Of a stretch of DNA of 64,000 nt, positions 1-10,041 are shown piece by piece; position 1 is the first letter of the stretch, and each line of letters begins with the position of its first letter. Both the position numbers and the translations under genes were made by a program. A model generated the notes under the pieces. That model did not search any database. It was not told the origin of the DNA and saw only the letters and a program-made list of their open reading frames with translations. This DNA is from Nicotiana tabacum (lineage: Eukaryota; Streptophyta; Magnoliopsida; Solanales; Solanaceae): contig NC_134080.1 in NCBI RefSeq assembly GCF_000715075.1, forward strand, positions 33,398,758 to 33,462,757, given 5' to 3'.

Positions 1-39
1 CAGTCCAAATCTAAATACCTTGATAAATTCAGCCTCTGA

Positions 40-720
40 ATACATCCTACTAAACACCAAGGGAGGGCCAATCCAAGGAAAAAAAATGTCAACATAAGCT
101 GGCACAAGCCTCAGAAAAACTGGTACAAATTAAATACAGATGGTGCTTACAAAGATAGTACACGCAAAGCAGGCATTGGAGGGGTGATCAGAAACCACAC
201 AGGCAAATGGATTCTTGAATTTCAAAAGGAGACCAGAGCATTCTCAGCTCTTCAAACAGAGATTCAGGCAATACACGAAGGACTGCGAATAGCAACCACA
301 TGCAACCTCTTTCCACTTGAAGTAGAGACTAACTCAACGGAGGCAATAAAAGCCTTACACCAAGATCACCTAGTGTTTGCTAACATTATCTCTGCATGCA
401 GGTCATTAATGCGCCACCGGAAGGACCTCCTCCTACGGCATAACTTCAGAGAAGGAAACCAAGTGGCGCACACCCTAGCTAAAGACGCCACAACAGAAAG
501 CTATAGACAACTACATGCACAATGTCCAAAGATCCATGCTACACCACCTGCTTTTTATTTCAAGCTGTCAACCATGGAAGAAAATGGAGCTGATCTTTTT
601 GTTAAAACTATATCTATCGATGCATGTAATAGACTAAGATCCTTAGGAAATCAATGTGTTGAACAAGACAATCCACCTATGTGTGGAGCTAGTATCCGTA
701 ACAATGTAAACACTGCCTAA
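40..720 (+). pseudogene. RNase H-like domain fragment (LINE-type or RNase H-like gene remnant)
   Basis: The reading frame is open from a stop at 37-39 to a stop at 718-720 and has no convincing start codon. The first recognisable residues, WYKLNTDGAY, begin near 112. They match the opening strand of the plant RNase H domain found at the end of LINE polyproteins and in RNase H-like proteins. The order continues as AGIGGVIRN, then LQTEIQAIHEGL with the second acidic residue, then VETNSTEAIKAL, then NQVAHTLAKDA. The third catalytic position is normally Asp (NTDS or ETDS); here it is Asn, so the enzyme is probably inactive. No reverse transcriptase or zinc-binding domain is visible upstream, although the window starts here. 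About 65 residues after the domain have no match I recognise. Family assignment is good; whether it is a LINE tail or a free-standing RNase H-like gene is unresolved. Confidence 0.7.
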
Positions 721-1147
721 GATTTCATAATATATCGTCTACTATTATAAAAAAAAATTTATTTTTGTCTAGAATTTAGTATTTTCTAGGCGTGCCAAAA
801 GCAAATTAATCACTTATTGTAGATCAGATAGAGTACGTCCAAACGTCCACTACTATTATTTCAGCATGTATAATTTATAGGGATGACTTTATAACCTATA
901 ATATATAATCTTTTATCTATATGATATATACTTTTAATATATTATATATAAAATATAATACATGAAATCGGCAAATAAAATATACAAATCATCCTTTTTA
1001 AAGCAAAATTGTAATTGGTTATAGTAATAGATAATTTCCATCTATTGTTTAATGTTTACAGAATCTCTGCACAAGTATTGAACCTTATTAGCGTGGCAGT
1101 AGTTGTGAATTCCTTCAAAACTAAGGTTACTTACACGCTCATATTCT
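721..1147. other. AT-rich intergenic DNA upstream of the SAUR gene
   Basis: This stretch is strongly AT-rich with TATA-like runs near 905-960 and has no coding signal. It separates the RNase H fragment from the SAUR promoter and presumably holds upstream regulatory sequence. I see no clear auxin-response motif cluster in it. Confidence 0.5.
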
Positions 1148-1155
1148 TATATATA
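1148..1155 (+). promoter_or_regulatory. Probable TATA box of the SAUR gene
   Basis: TATATATA lies about 107 bases before the ATG at 1262. It is followed by a C-rich, then A-rich leader (1156-1261) of the kind expected for a short 5' UTR. A start of transcription near 1180 would give a leader of about 80 bases. This is inferred from position and composition only. Confidence 0.55.
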
Positions 1156-1261
1156 CCCGCACCTACCCTCCACTTTTTCGCTCAACACTTCCACACATTA
1201 GAGAACTGAAAAACATCAACCGCAACAAAACAAAAAAAAGACATAATTTTTTCTGTAGAAA

Positions 1262-1726
1262 ATGTCGGGCTGCAGAAAAATCTGCCACATTGTTAAGCTA
1301 TGCCAAATTCTACGGCGGTGGACTAGGAAGAAGGCAACTATGTTCATCCGCCATGTCCCGTCCGATGTGCCTGCCGGACACGTGGCAGTCACCGTAGGAA
1401 CCAACTGCAAAAGATATGTTGTACGTACCACCTACTTGAACCACCCTGTGTTCAAGAAACTCCTATCTCAAGCTGAAGAAGAGTACGGTTTCAACAATTC
1501 TGGCCCCTTAGCTATTCCTTGCGACGAGACATTGTTCGAGGAGTTACTATGTTATTTGGCCCGTACTGATTCCAAGAACAGCAACAAAAAAAACATGTCT
1601 ATGTTCATAAGGTTTGAAGACTTTCAGAGGTACTGTCAAGTAGGAATCAGAAGCAACTTTGACATTTGGTCTGACTCTAGACCCCTCTTGCATGGCACAT
1701 GTAATAAGTCCGTCACAATTTGTTAA
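1262..1726 (+). CDS. SAUR family auxin-responsive protein
   Basis: This is a single-exon gene of 154 residues, as usual for SAURs. Known family role: small auxin-induced proteins that promote cell expansion, typically by inhibiting PP2C.D phosphatases and so keeping plasma-membrane H+-ATPases active. The basic N-terminus (about residues 1-30) is followed by the core, roughly residues 33-100. That core has VPSDVPAGHVAVTVG, then YLNHPVFKKLLSQAEEEYGF, then GPLAIPCDE and LFEELLCYL, all diagnostic. The C-terminal tail includes FEDFQRYCQVGIRSN. It resembles the SAUR40/71/72-like group rather than the short SAUR15-like proteins. The ATG at 1262 is the first in frame after a TATA box and short leader. 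The frame is intact and has no disabling change, so it is likely functional. An Au SINE is inserted at the stop codon and changes only the 3' UTR. Confidence 0.93.
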   Translation: MSGCRKICHIVKLCQILRRWTRKKATMFIRHVPSDVPAGHVAVTVGTNCKRYVVRTTYLNHPVFKKLLSQAEEEYGFNNSGPLAIPCDETLFEELLCYLARTDSKNSNKKNMSMFIRFEDFQRYCQVGIRSNFDIWSDSRPLLHGTCNKSVTIC

Positions 1727-1731
1727 ACTAC

Positions 1732-1920
1732 GCTAAATTGGGTAGCTCTGTGCATTACCGCTACACGCAGGGTTCGGAGAAGGATCGGACCATAAATGGT
1801 CTTTTTTACGCAGTCTTACCCTGCATTTCTACAAGAGCTGTCTCCACAGCTTGAATCCGGGACCTTCTAGTCACATGGTAGCAACTTTACTAGAGTTACG
1901 CCAAGGCTCTCCTTCGATCG
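1732..1920 (-). mobile_element. Au-type SINE with perfect 10-bp target duplication
   Basis: Read on the - strand, the element begins near 1920 with GAAGGAGAGCCTTGGCGTAA, a tRNA-like head with box A. A degenerate box B follows near 1846-1862. The body contains AAATGCAGGGTAAGACTGCG, a hallmark of the widespread plant Au SINE. Its 189-bp length fits the family. The flanks are gttaaactac at 1722-1731 and again at 1921-1930, a perfect 10-bp target-site duplication. The left copy includes the TAA stop of the SAUR gene. SINEs are non-coding and are mobilised by partner LINEs. Confidence 0.8.
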
Positions 1921-1930
1921 GTTAAACTAC

Positions 1931-2675
1931 ACTTACAGTGCAAAATATTTTTTGGTTACAACATGGGATCGAGATGGCCAGTAGGTGAAGAATTTTTACC
2001 ACCGAGTCGTCCGGGTTCGGATCGGAGCAGAGCAAAAATGAAGAACAGAGACAGGACATTGACAGATATGATAACTGGTTATAGTATTTGTATATTTCGC
2101 CTCATGAACCAAAAAAAGAGAACTGTACATTTTAGAATTATTTAAAGAGCTAGATTCCATACCATTAACAGAAGAAGCAAGATTGAGTTTTCAATGCTGA
2201 GTAAAAAATCTTATAATTATCTTGAGAGTTTTTCTACTCTGTATTCAGTGAACGGTCAAGATTGTCAAGACCTAGATGAAACTTGAGAAATGAGATGGCA
2301 ACGAGGTTTACAAATAGGAATTTAAATTATGTGTACTGTAAAAAGAATTGATATCATCAATATAACGTAGCTTAATTTGTTATAACATGTTATTTATTAA
2401 TTTTACGTTATTAATTAATGTTTATTACATAGAATTACCAATCACTTTCTTTTAAGTAATTTTGTTAGTTTATATTTTAATCTCATACCGTCCTGAAGAG
2501 TAACCGTGTTTTCATTTGCTTTCGACGCTGTTATTATTTTAATTCTAGATTACAAAAAAAAAAATCTACTATATGATGTAAGGGGAATAGTGAATTGAAG
2601 GAGATTAATAAAACTCAATTCACATTTATTGTTTAGAAAACACATCTACTATATGCCAAACTAACTGTAAATATC
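1931..2675. other. AT-rich non-coding DNA with a degenerate dispersed repeat
   Basis: I see no gene here. The stretch from about 2334 to 2490 is recognisably similar to 6985-7150. Both have a GTGTA(C/A)TGTAAA or CAGTGTAAAG start, then CATCAATATAA, then an AT-rich middle, then CTTTTAAGTAATTTTG or CTTTAAGTAATTTGATTTTG. They probably derive from the same old small DNA transposon. Termini are too decayed to fix boundaries. Confidence 0.4.
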
Positions 2676-2709
2676 GGTGCACCCAATGGTACGGTCTCGT
2701 GGTCAACAA

Positions 2710-3667
2710 CAACAACGACAACAACGATCCAGTATAATCTCACAAGTGAGGTCTAGGGAGGATAATATGTACGCAGACCTTACCCCTACCCCGAAGGATA
2801 GAGAGGCTGTTTCCAGGAGACCCTCGGCTCAAAAAAGCAACAGAAGACGATATATTAGTACCATAAAAATGCATAATAAAATAACAGCAATATAAGAGAT
2901 ATGAAATACAGAATACGAAATACGAAATAGATGACTGGTATAGTAAAAACTAGCAGGTAAAGCCCTGCATCAATAGACGACCAATGACATTCTTAGTCTA
3001 ACTCCTAACTGGCTAGTCTCACTCTATTGTGCTGTAGAAATATTCACAACTTTCCCCTAACCTACAACCTTAATGCTCGACCTCCATAATTCCCTGTCAA
3101 GGGCCATGTCCTCAGTAATCCTAAGTCGCGCCATGTCCTGTCTGATCACCTCTCCCCAATACTTCTTAGGTCGCCCTCTACCTCTCCGCGTGCCCACTAC
3201 AGCTAGTCGCTCACACCTCCTCACCGGTGCATCAGTGCTCCTCCTCTGAATGTGCCCGAACCATCTGAGTCTTACTTCCCGCATCTTGTCCTCCATGGAG
3301 GCCACGCCCACCTTCTCTCGAATATCTTCATTCCTAATCTTATCCATCCTTGTATGCCCGCACATCCACCTCAACATCCTCATCTCTGCTACTTTCATCT
3401 TCTGGATGTGTGAGTTCTTTACCGGCCAACATTCAGTTCCATATAACATGGCAGGCCTAACCACTGCTCTATAAAACTTACCTTTTAGTAACGGTGGCAC
3501 TTTCTTGTCACACAAGACTCCCGACGCTAACCTCCACTTCATCCACCCCACCCCTATATGGTGTGTGACATCCTCGTCAATCTCCCCGATCCCCTGAATA
3601 ACCGATCCAAGGTACTTGAAACTACCCCTTTTGGGAATGACTTGAGAGTCAAGCCTCACTTCAACTT
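2710..3667 (-). mobile_element. 5'-truncated RTE-clade LINE
   Basis: On the - strand this carries the C-terminal end of an RTE-type reverse transcriptase ORF, then an untranslated tail ending in a TTG-type repeat (seen as CAACAACAAC at about 2703-2727). The flanks gtggtcaacaa at 2699-2709 and 3668-3678 form the target-site duplication; the left copy runs into the tail repeat. Severe 5' truncation is typical of LINE integration by target-primed reverse transcription. Confidence 0.85.
3057..3659 (-). pseudogene. RTE LINE reverse transcriptase, C-terminal remnant
   Basis: About 200 residues remain, truncated at the N-terminus, so the catalytic FADD-type region is absent. Diagnostic RTE pieces in order are [63 protein letters not shown], and [11 protein letters not shown] followed by DAPVRRCE. 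There is no in-frame stop, which suggests a fairly young copy. It cannot make an active enzyme. The last 75 residues appear identical to those of the copy at 7829-8055. Confidence 0.88.
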
Positions 3668-4015
3668 GTGGTCAACAAGTGGATTTAAAACTTAAGGTTT
3701 CAAGTTTAAATTCCAACCGAGACAATAACATTAGGTGATTTTTTTTCTATTTGTCCACGCCTTAATTAGTGGCTAGAGTTACTTGATACATATTATTGGT
3801 GGGAGCTAGGTAGCACGTACCCCATGAAATTAGTCGACGTGCGCGTAAGTTGACCCGAACCCCTCCTCAAAATCCAAATGAAAGTGAGTTACACGGTACC
3901 AATTGCCTCGTAAAATTAGTCAAAATGCGCGCAAATTGACCCGAATACCTTCTTAAAGTACCTCTTAAAATTAATCAAGATGCACGCAAATTGACCCGGA
4001 CACCTTCTTAGAATC

Positions 4016-4637
4016 CAAATGAAGTGAAAGTTTCTTTAAAAAAATGGGGATATGAGCATAAAAAGATTCTTCTTTTAAAAGTTGAACTTAAAAAAGGAAA
4101 ATTGGGCAGTTGTCTCCACCCACCATATTGATGCCCTCGGTGCAAATATTCTAGCCTAATGCATGAGAGGAGCCACGTTTGCTTCACAGGGGTTTAGCTA
4201 TTGTTCCAATTTTCTGTTAGGTATCTGTTTCTCACCACATTATATGTTCCAAGGGTAATTGGATTTAAGTCATATATACACAATGATATTGTAAAGTATT
4301 TTTTGTTGAAATAGTTTTATATGTCATGGTAGATTCTTTATTATTTTTAATCTGGTATATCTTATTAAGTAATTTAATTAAGTAAGCACTACGTTAACAA
4401 CTTAATAAAAGGAGGATAATCTAGGGTTAGTTCCGTTTTTACTTTAATCTAGGTTTAACGTAGTGAAAAAGACAAAGAAATTACTTGATAAAATCTTATC
4501 CATGACTAGCCAAATCTTGAAACAAGAGCCATAAGTCCCCCTTTTCCTGCAATTTGCTCCTGCATGTGAACAAAGTTAGGTCTGTTAAATCATTCTCCAT
4601 TAGAGTGGATGCATGCAAACCAAAATCTTATACTCTA
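4016..4637. other. AT-rich non-coding DNA
   Basis: No coding frame of note, no repeat termini and no RNA gene is recognised here. It lies between the SINE and the next MITE. Confidence 0.4.
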
Positions 4638-5010
4638 AGGTCATTTGGTAGGATGTGTTAGGAAGAATAGTATATGTATTAGTTTTGTTATTATTAATCC
4701 TTTCTTTGATTGTGTTTTTTAACCTATGTATAATTAATATTTGTATTAGTTATATATCTTATTCAGTACTATTCTTATTTATAGTAAATTATGGTATTAG
4801 AAATACCATAAATTTTAATACATGGATAAGCATGTATAAAGACAGAACTATCATTTCAAACTTTAATACACCATACTAAACCTAACAGTCAATAAAAAAT
4901 AATCTCACCATAACTAGTTTTAACTAGTTCTAGTATAACTAATCCCAATATTACTAATCTCATTATTACTGGCAATACTATTCTTATATACACCCTACCA
5001 AACGACGCCA
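4638..5010. mobile_element. MITE-like element with about 30-bp inverted termini
   Basis: The left end reads GGTCATTTGGTAGGATGTGT, then AAGAATAGTA. The right end reads in reverse complement GGCGTCGTTTGGTAGGGTGT, then AAGAATAGTA. The interior is AT-rich and non-coding, with repeated short TAATCTCA/ACTAGTTTTA pieces. This is the structure of a non-autonomous DNA transposon. A target duplication is not clear (a weak 8-bp candidate ends in ctaa), so I do not assign a superfamily. Confidence 0.55.
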
Positions 5011-7357
5011 AAAACTAAATATATACATCAAACAATGACTAGGTGCTATTCATTGAACATCAATAAAGTTTTTGAACACTTCAATCATTATAACATCATA
5101 AGAGATTAATTATAGGACTGATTGCAAATCTGCAACAGTGCATGCATGTCTAATCTTAATCCAAAAGTTGTTTGTTTTTATTAGAAAACCATGTGAGAAC
5201 CTCCCAAGATTAATAGCCATAAAGATAATTAATGTGTTTAATTGTTGCCTTAAACCTGATTATCAAGAAAATAATAAAGGGGATTCTGCTCTAGACATCT
5301 GGAACTGCCCCCTCGTGTGGTTATGCAAACGCCAAAACTAAATGTAAATGAAATTCGAAGCACAACTCAGGAAAAAGTGTCCTTTTTCTGAACTTTAATG
5401 TGTTACTGAGTTTTAATAAAAGGTGTAACATGGACTATGCTTAGATTGTCGGGCTTAAACTAATCTATTACCATAAAAATCCAAAGGATTAAAGAAAGGG
5501 AGTATTACACCCCTTGTCACTTGGCCCAACAACCTATCAGAAAATGGCCCACGTTTGGAACCCTTACTCAGTGTAATCCAGGTTATACATAACCTGAAAA
5601 TTACTTTTCATCAGTGAGCCCACCTTTTTTTTTCTTCGTTCTTCTTCTTCTTCCCATTCACGCCTTTGCACCCCAAAATTTTTCTACCATTGTTATTCTC
5701 CTTAAATTCTTCTTCCAGATTCAAAGATGATAATCTCTTATGAAGTATATTATTCTATAATTTTGTCACTTATGGTTCAAAGATTCAATTTCAAAAAATT
5801 GGGTTTTCTGATTTGTTAGTTGTTTGGAATGGGTGTTGTCCCAATTGATTGGAATTATCAACAGGAGTTCAAAACTTAAATTTTAAGTGATTTGAAGTAG
5901 ATTTATGCTGGATGCTCAAGGAAGAAGAAGAACTTGTGAAGCTCCATTGATAGGATTCATTTGTATAATAATGTATAATATTGTATAAATAGTATATAAA
6001 GTGTATAAACACCTCTTATACACTAGTTTATACATGGTTGATACATTATTTACATGTATTTAGTAAATTTCTCACATTTTCTTCTTCTTCTCCTTCTTCT
6101 CATTCTTCTTATACACCTATATACATAGTGTATCACAAATATTTTTATTACTGTGATTATACATCTTTATACACTTTTATACAACTATATACATAATGTA
6201 CCTCTTTGTATAAAAGTGTATAACGTTGTATAAAAGTGTATAAGCATCTATGATGAACTTTTTGTACGATTTTCACTTGTAATTCTTGTATAAAACTAGT
6301 CTAAATCTCCAACAAATAACTTCAAACTTTGTATACAACCTGCTTAGACTATCTCTAATAAGTTCAAACAATACCCATTCCAAATTTCTCACAAAATCAT
6401 AATCAAAATTTAAGAAGATTAGCATTGAACAAGATGAGATTTTAGGTTTCTCGCGTCTGATTTTGCATTTTGTAGTTGTGATAGATATATATAAACTTGA
6501 GGAAAAAAGAGAATAAAAACTCACGAATATTTCACGCCTAAAGATACACAAAATAAGAAAACGAAAAAAAATAATTCGGAGAAATATTGGTTATAGGAGT
6601 AGGCATGAATGAGTGTTGACTGAGTGTCTCGATCAATGGTTACATTAAAAATAGGGAACTGATTTTCGCTTTCATTTTTTGTTTTCATATGATATTTTTT
6701 TATTAATTAAATTAAATATTTATGGGTGAAAAATGAGGAGAGAGCTATAATACGATAGGTAGGTGATGAAAAAAAAGATCAGGTTGTTATAGTTAGAGGG
6801 AATGGTAAAAGAAAAGGTCTTATTGATATTTGGCTACACATTTGCAAACTTGTAACTGGGCTAAAATAGTGCAAGGTTTACTTATAAAGTATATTATTGT
6901 GTAATTTTGTCTTAAAGAAAGCGTTAGCATGAACAACCAATAATATCTTTTGTTAGGATTTAAAGGAAAACATATTTCAAGTTTTATACAGTGTAAAGAA
7001 TTTTTTTACACCATCAATATAAATATTTAACCCCTTATAGCATGCTATTTACTATTTATTCTAGGTTATCTATTAATACGATAATTAAATTGAGTTACTT
7101 ATAATTACTCTTTAAGTAATTTGATTTTGTTATTACTTTTTACATTATAATTGCATAAACTTTAAACTAAAGTGAAAAAACATGACAAATGTCACCTTAC
7201 CAATCAAGAGCCCAGCTTTATTCTGAATTACAAACTTAGGCTTTTAACTAACTAAAATGGGCTGGACTTAAATCCCCAAAAAGCAGTGTGACCATATAAG
7301 AAGTTCAAATGCGCAAAACTCAATTAGCGCAATGATGGAATAAAAAGAGAAGAATTA
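5011..7357. other. Intergenic DNA, AT-rich, no gene recognised
   Basis: There are several short open frames but none with recognisable domains. Visible structure includes a short palindrome near 5578-5597 (CAGGTTAT/ATAACCTG), a pyrimidine-rich stretch near 5625-5660, dense GTATAA/TTATAC motifs at 5960-6245, and the degenerate repeat at 6985-7150 that resembles 2334-2490. Confidence 0.4.
6168..6242. repeat. 17-bp perfect inverted repeat plus a direct copy
   Basis: TATACACTTTTATACAA at 6168-6184 is the exact reverse complement of TTGTATAAAAGTGTATA at 6206-6222. That second form recurs at 6226-6242. A 21-base loop would allow a hairpin. Similar GTATAA motifs are scattered over the preceding 200 bases. 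Confidence 0.7.
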
Positions 7358-7515
7358 ACCCAAATAGCCGTTCATCCAACTGCTTAAACAAAAAATAAAA
7401 AGTGTAGGTATAATATATGCATAATTTATATATTTTGTGTATAATTTATGTATATGGGTAGAAAAAGTAACTAATGAATATGACCGGCTATTTATGTCAA
7501 GATCCCTAAAAAAGA
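7358..7515. mobile_element. Small MITE-like element
   Basis: Subterminal inverted motifs CAAATAGCCG (7361) and CGGCTATTT (7485) enclose an AT-rich core containing TATATGGGTAGAAAAAGTAA. I have seen this pattern in Solanaceae non-autonomous elements. The flanks carry agaagaatta at 7348-7357 and 7516-7525, a possible target duplication. Boundaries are approximate. Confidence 0.4.
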
Positions 7516-7568
7516 AGAAGAATTAGCCCTAGGGTGCCAAGCTAGCACCTCTTTGACTTTTCAAAAGT

Positions 7569-7569
<1 letters not shown>

Positions 7570-7643
<74 letters not shown>
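7570..7643. repeat. (AT)n microsatellite
   Basis: An uninterrupted AT dinucleotide run directly abuts the 5' TC end of the Helitron at 7644. Helitrons insert between A and T, so such a run is a plausible target. Confidence 0.95.
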
Positions 7644-7646
<3 letters not shown>

Positions 7647-7828
7647 ATATATATATATATATTATTATAAAAGCATGAATAAAATGTTTACAAAAATAAC
7701 CTTTTAATATTAAACATAATAACTCACAATAAAGGACATAATCAGAATTTTAGATATTAACCTTGTAATCCTATTAATTTTAGAACATAATACTACAAGT
7801 TAAAAATCCTACATGATTACCTTTAAGA

Positions 7829-8055
7829 TGCGGGAAGTAAGACTCAGATGGTTCGGGCACATTCAGAGGAGGAGCACTGATGCACCGGTGAGGAGGTGTG
7901 AGCGACTGGCTGTAGTGGGCACGCGGAGAGGTAGAGGACGACCTAAGAAGTATTGGGGAGAGGTGATCAGACAGGACATGGCGCGACTTAGGATTACTGA
8001 GGACATGGCCCTTGATAGGGAATTATGGAGGTCGAGCATTAAGGTTGTAGGTTAG
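7829..8055 (+). pseudogene. RTE LINE ORF, last 75 codons
   Basis: Only the extreme C-terminus of the RTE reverse transcriptase ORF survives: [25 protein letters not shown] and [17 protein letters not shown]. By eye the residues are the same as those of the - strand copy at 3057-3283. There are no catalytic residues, so no activity is possible. Confidence 0.85.
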
Positions 8056-8418
8056 GGGAGAGTGTGAATATTTCTACAGCACAATAGAGTGAGACTATCC
8101 AGTTAGGAGTTAGACTAAGAATGTCATTGGTCGTCTATTGATGCAGGGCTTTACCTTCTAGTTTTACTATACCAGCCATCTATTTCGTATTTCGTATTTC
8201 GTAATCTGTATTTCATATCTCTTATATATTGTTGTTATTTTTATTATGCATTTTTATGGTACTAATATATCAGCTCCTATTGCTTTTTTGAGCCGAGGGT
8301 CTCCTGGAAACAGCCTCTCTACCCTTCGGGGTAGGGGTAAGGTCTGCGTACATATTACCCTCCCCAGACCCCACTTGTGGGATTATACTGAGTCGTTGTT
8401 GTTGTTGTTGTTGTTGTT
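7829..8418 (+). mobile_element. 5'-truncated RTE LINE with 14-bp target duplication
   Basis: This is the same family as 2710-3667, truncated further. It starts with codons for [15 protein letters not shown], ends the ORF with SIKVVG at 8055, and continues through a 3' UTR to a (GTT)n tail at about 8394-8418. The flanks are gattacctttaaga at 7815-7828 and 8419-8432, a perfect 14-bp target-site duplication. Confidence 0.92.
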
Positions 8419-9936
8419 GATTACCTTTAAGAATCCTATTATCCTTCAAATATTGAACTATTTTTCGAATATGTTGGATAGAATTGTCATATTTATGACT
8501 TTCCAAAGCTTTAGGCTTTCAATTCAATTAAAACTTCGTAGAAATATTTTTAACTTTTAACCACTCAAGTAGATTCCCATAAAAATTTAAAACAAATTCA
8601 GTGATTCCTATAAGAATTAAAAGCAAAAACGAGCCTTTAATTTATTAGGTGTAGGAGTTTTTTTTCAATTGAAGCTATCAATAGTAATAATATAAAATAG
8701 AAAAATAAGTATTAAAAAGACTTATTAGTTTCGGACATAGATATGTAATACTACATGTTAGCATGTAAACCTAATACCTTTAGGAACACGTTAGATTTCC
8801 TATTATATAATTACTTTTCGGATATGGACATATTTTTAGTCATGTAATTGTATTACTTTTAAGATATACTTCTTATTATTATAAAAATACGAATACAATA
8901 TTGATTGTAACGATCCGACCGGTCGTTTTGAACTTTTGCACTTTGATCGCCAGTTCCCGGGCATGACTTGCCTCGTGTAACGTATTATGACTGATGTAGA
9001 TCGTTGGTTTTGGTTTTCAGGAAAAATCATAATGAATTTGAAGGAACAGTCTTAGTTGAAAGCTTTGAATTTGAAAGGTTTGACTAAGAGTTGACTTATT
9101 TGTATATGAGCTCGGATCAGAAATTTTATGATTTGGATAGCTTTGTTGGGTGATTTATGACTTAGGAGCGCGATCGGACTGCATTTTGGAAGTCCGTGGA
9201 AAGATTTGGCTTGAATTGGCAAAGTTAATATTTTGGCGAATTCCGGTTGATAGGTGAGATTTTGATCCGAGGGCCGGAATAGAATTCCGAGAGTTGCTAT
9301 AGCTTCGTTATGTCATTTGTGATGTGTGTGCAAAATTTCAAGCAATTTGGACGTCGTTTGGTCGGCTTTTTGATCGAATTCGGATTTCGGAAGTTTTGGA
9401 ATTCTTAGGCTTAAATCCGAGGGTGATTTGATGTTTTGATGTTTTTTTGAGCGTTCCGAAGGTTGGAACAAGTTTGAATTATGTTATGGGGTGTGTTGGC
9501 ATGTTTGGTCGGGGTCCCATGAGGCTCGGATATGTTTTGGAAGAGTTTTTGGAAGATTTTGCCGTTGTGAGCATAAGCATGTAATGATCCAAAGATCCAT
9601 TTTTAGTTCTAGAGATTGAAATTTGATTTCGAGACTTCCTAAATTCTGATAATGAATTATAGGACTGATCTGGAAAGTTTGGTCTAATTTCATCAAGCCG
9701 CGATTGGGTTTTTGACATGAAACACGAGTTAATTATTTAACGAGCGAAATGGGTATTGAACTGAGTAAATGAGCTCCGAATTGAGTTTCAATCGAAGGGC
9801 TATGTTCATATTATTATTTGTGACTCATAGGAACAAGAATCATCGAATTCCGAGTTCGTATGATGGAGTTAGAACCTTTTTAGTGAAAAGAAAAGCTGCT
9901 GCAATTTTCTGGGCAGTTTCTACATTTTTCGCACGT

Positions 9937-10041
9937 GTGAACAGTGACCGCACCTGCGTGAAGAGTACCCATGTACAGTACCCGTAAACAGTACCCATGA
10001 ACAGTACCCCCATGAACAATGTGAACAGTGTGAACAGTACC
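9937..10041 (+). repeat. GAACAGTACCC short-motif array in the solo LTR
   Basis: Roughly eight imperfect copies of (T)GAACAGT(ACCC) occur in about 105 bases, a kilobase into the LTR. The two other Tekay-like LTRs in the window have different GC-rich motif arrays at a comparable position. Confidence 0.8.

Larger units (their letters stand above)
2676..4015 (+). mobile_element. tRNA-derived SINE split by a LINE
   Basis: The head lies at about 2676-2709 (GGTGCACCCAATGGTACGGT and onward, with an A-box-like segment near 2690-2701). The rest resumes at 3668 with the repeated target gtggtcaacaa, then a degenerate B box at 3696-3714. The body follows with ACATTAGGTGAT, GGTGGGAGCTAGGTAGCACG, AATTAGTCGACGTGCGCG and TTGACCCGAAC. 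This layout matches Solanaceae SINEs of the TS/SolS kind. The 3' body is present three times in imperfect tandem (about 3817-3868, 3896-3952 and 3957-4010). The family name is from memory of the consensus and is less sure than the SINE call. Confidence 0.6.

Noticed and set aside
1216..1431. Open frame opposite the SAUR gene
   Set aside because: It is a shadow of the coding strand of a clear SAUR gene, with no domain of its own.
4655..4879. Open frame with hydrophobic residues
   Set aside because: It lies inside an AT-rich MITE; the apparent membrane protein is a by-product of AT richness.
8270..8506. Gln-rich antisense frame
   Set aside because: The poly-Gln is the (GTT)n tail of the LINE read backwards.
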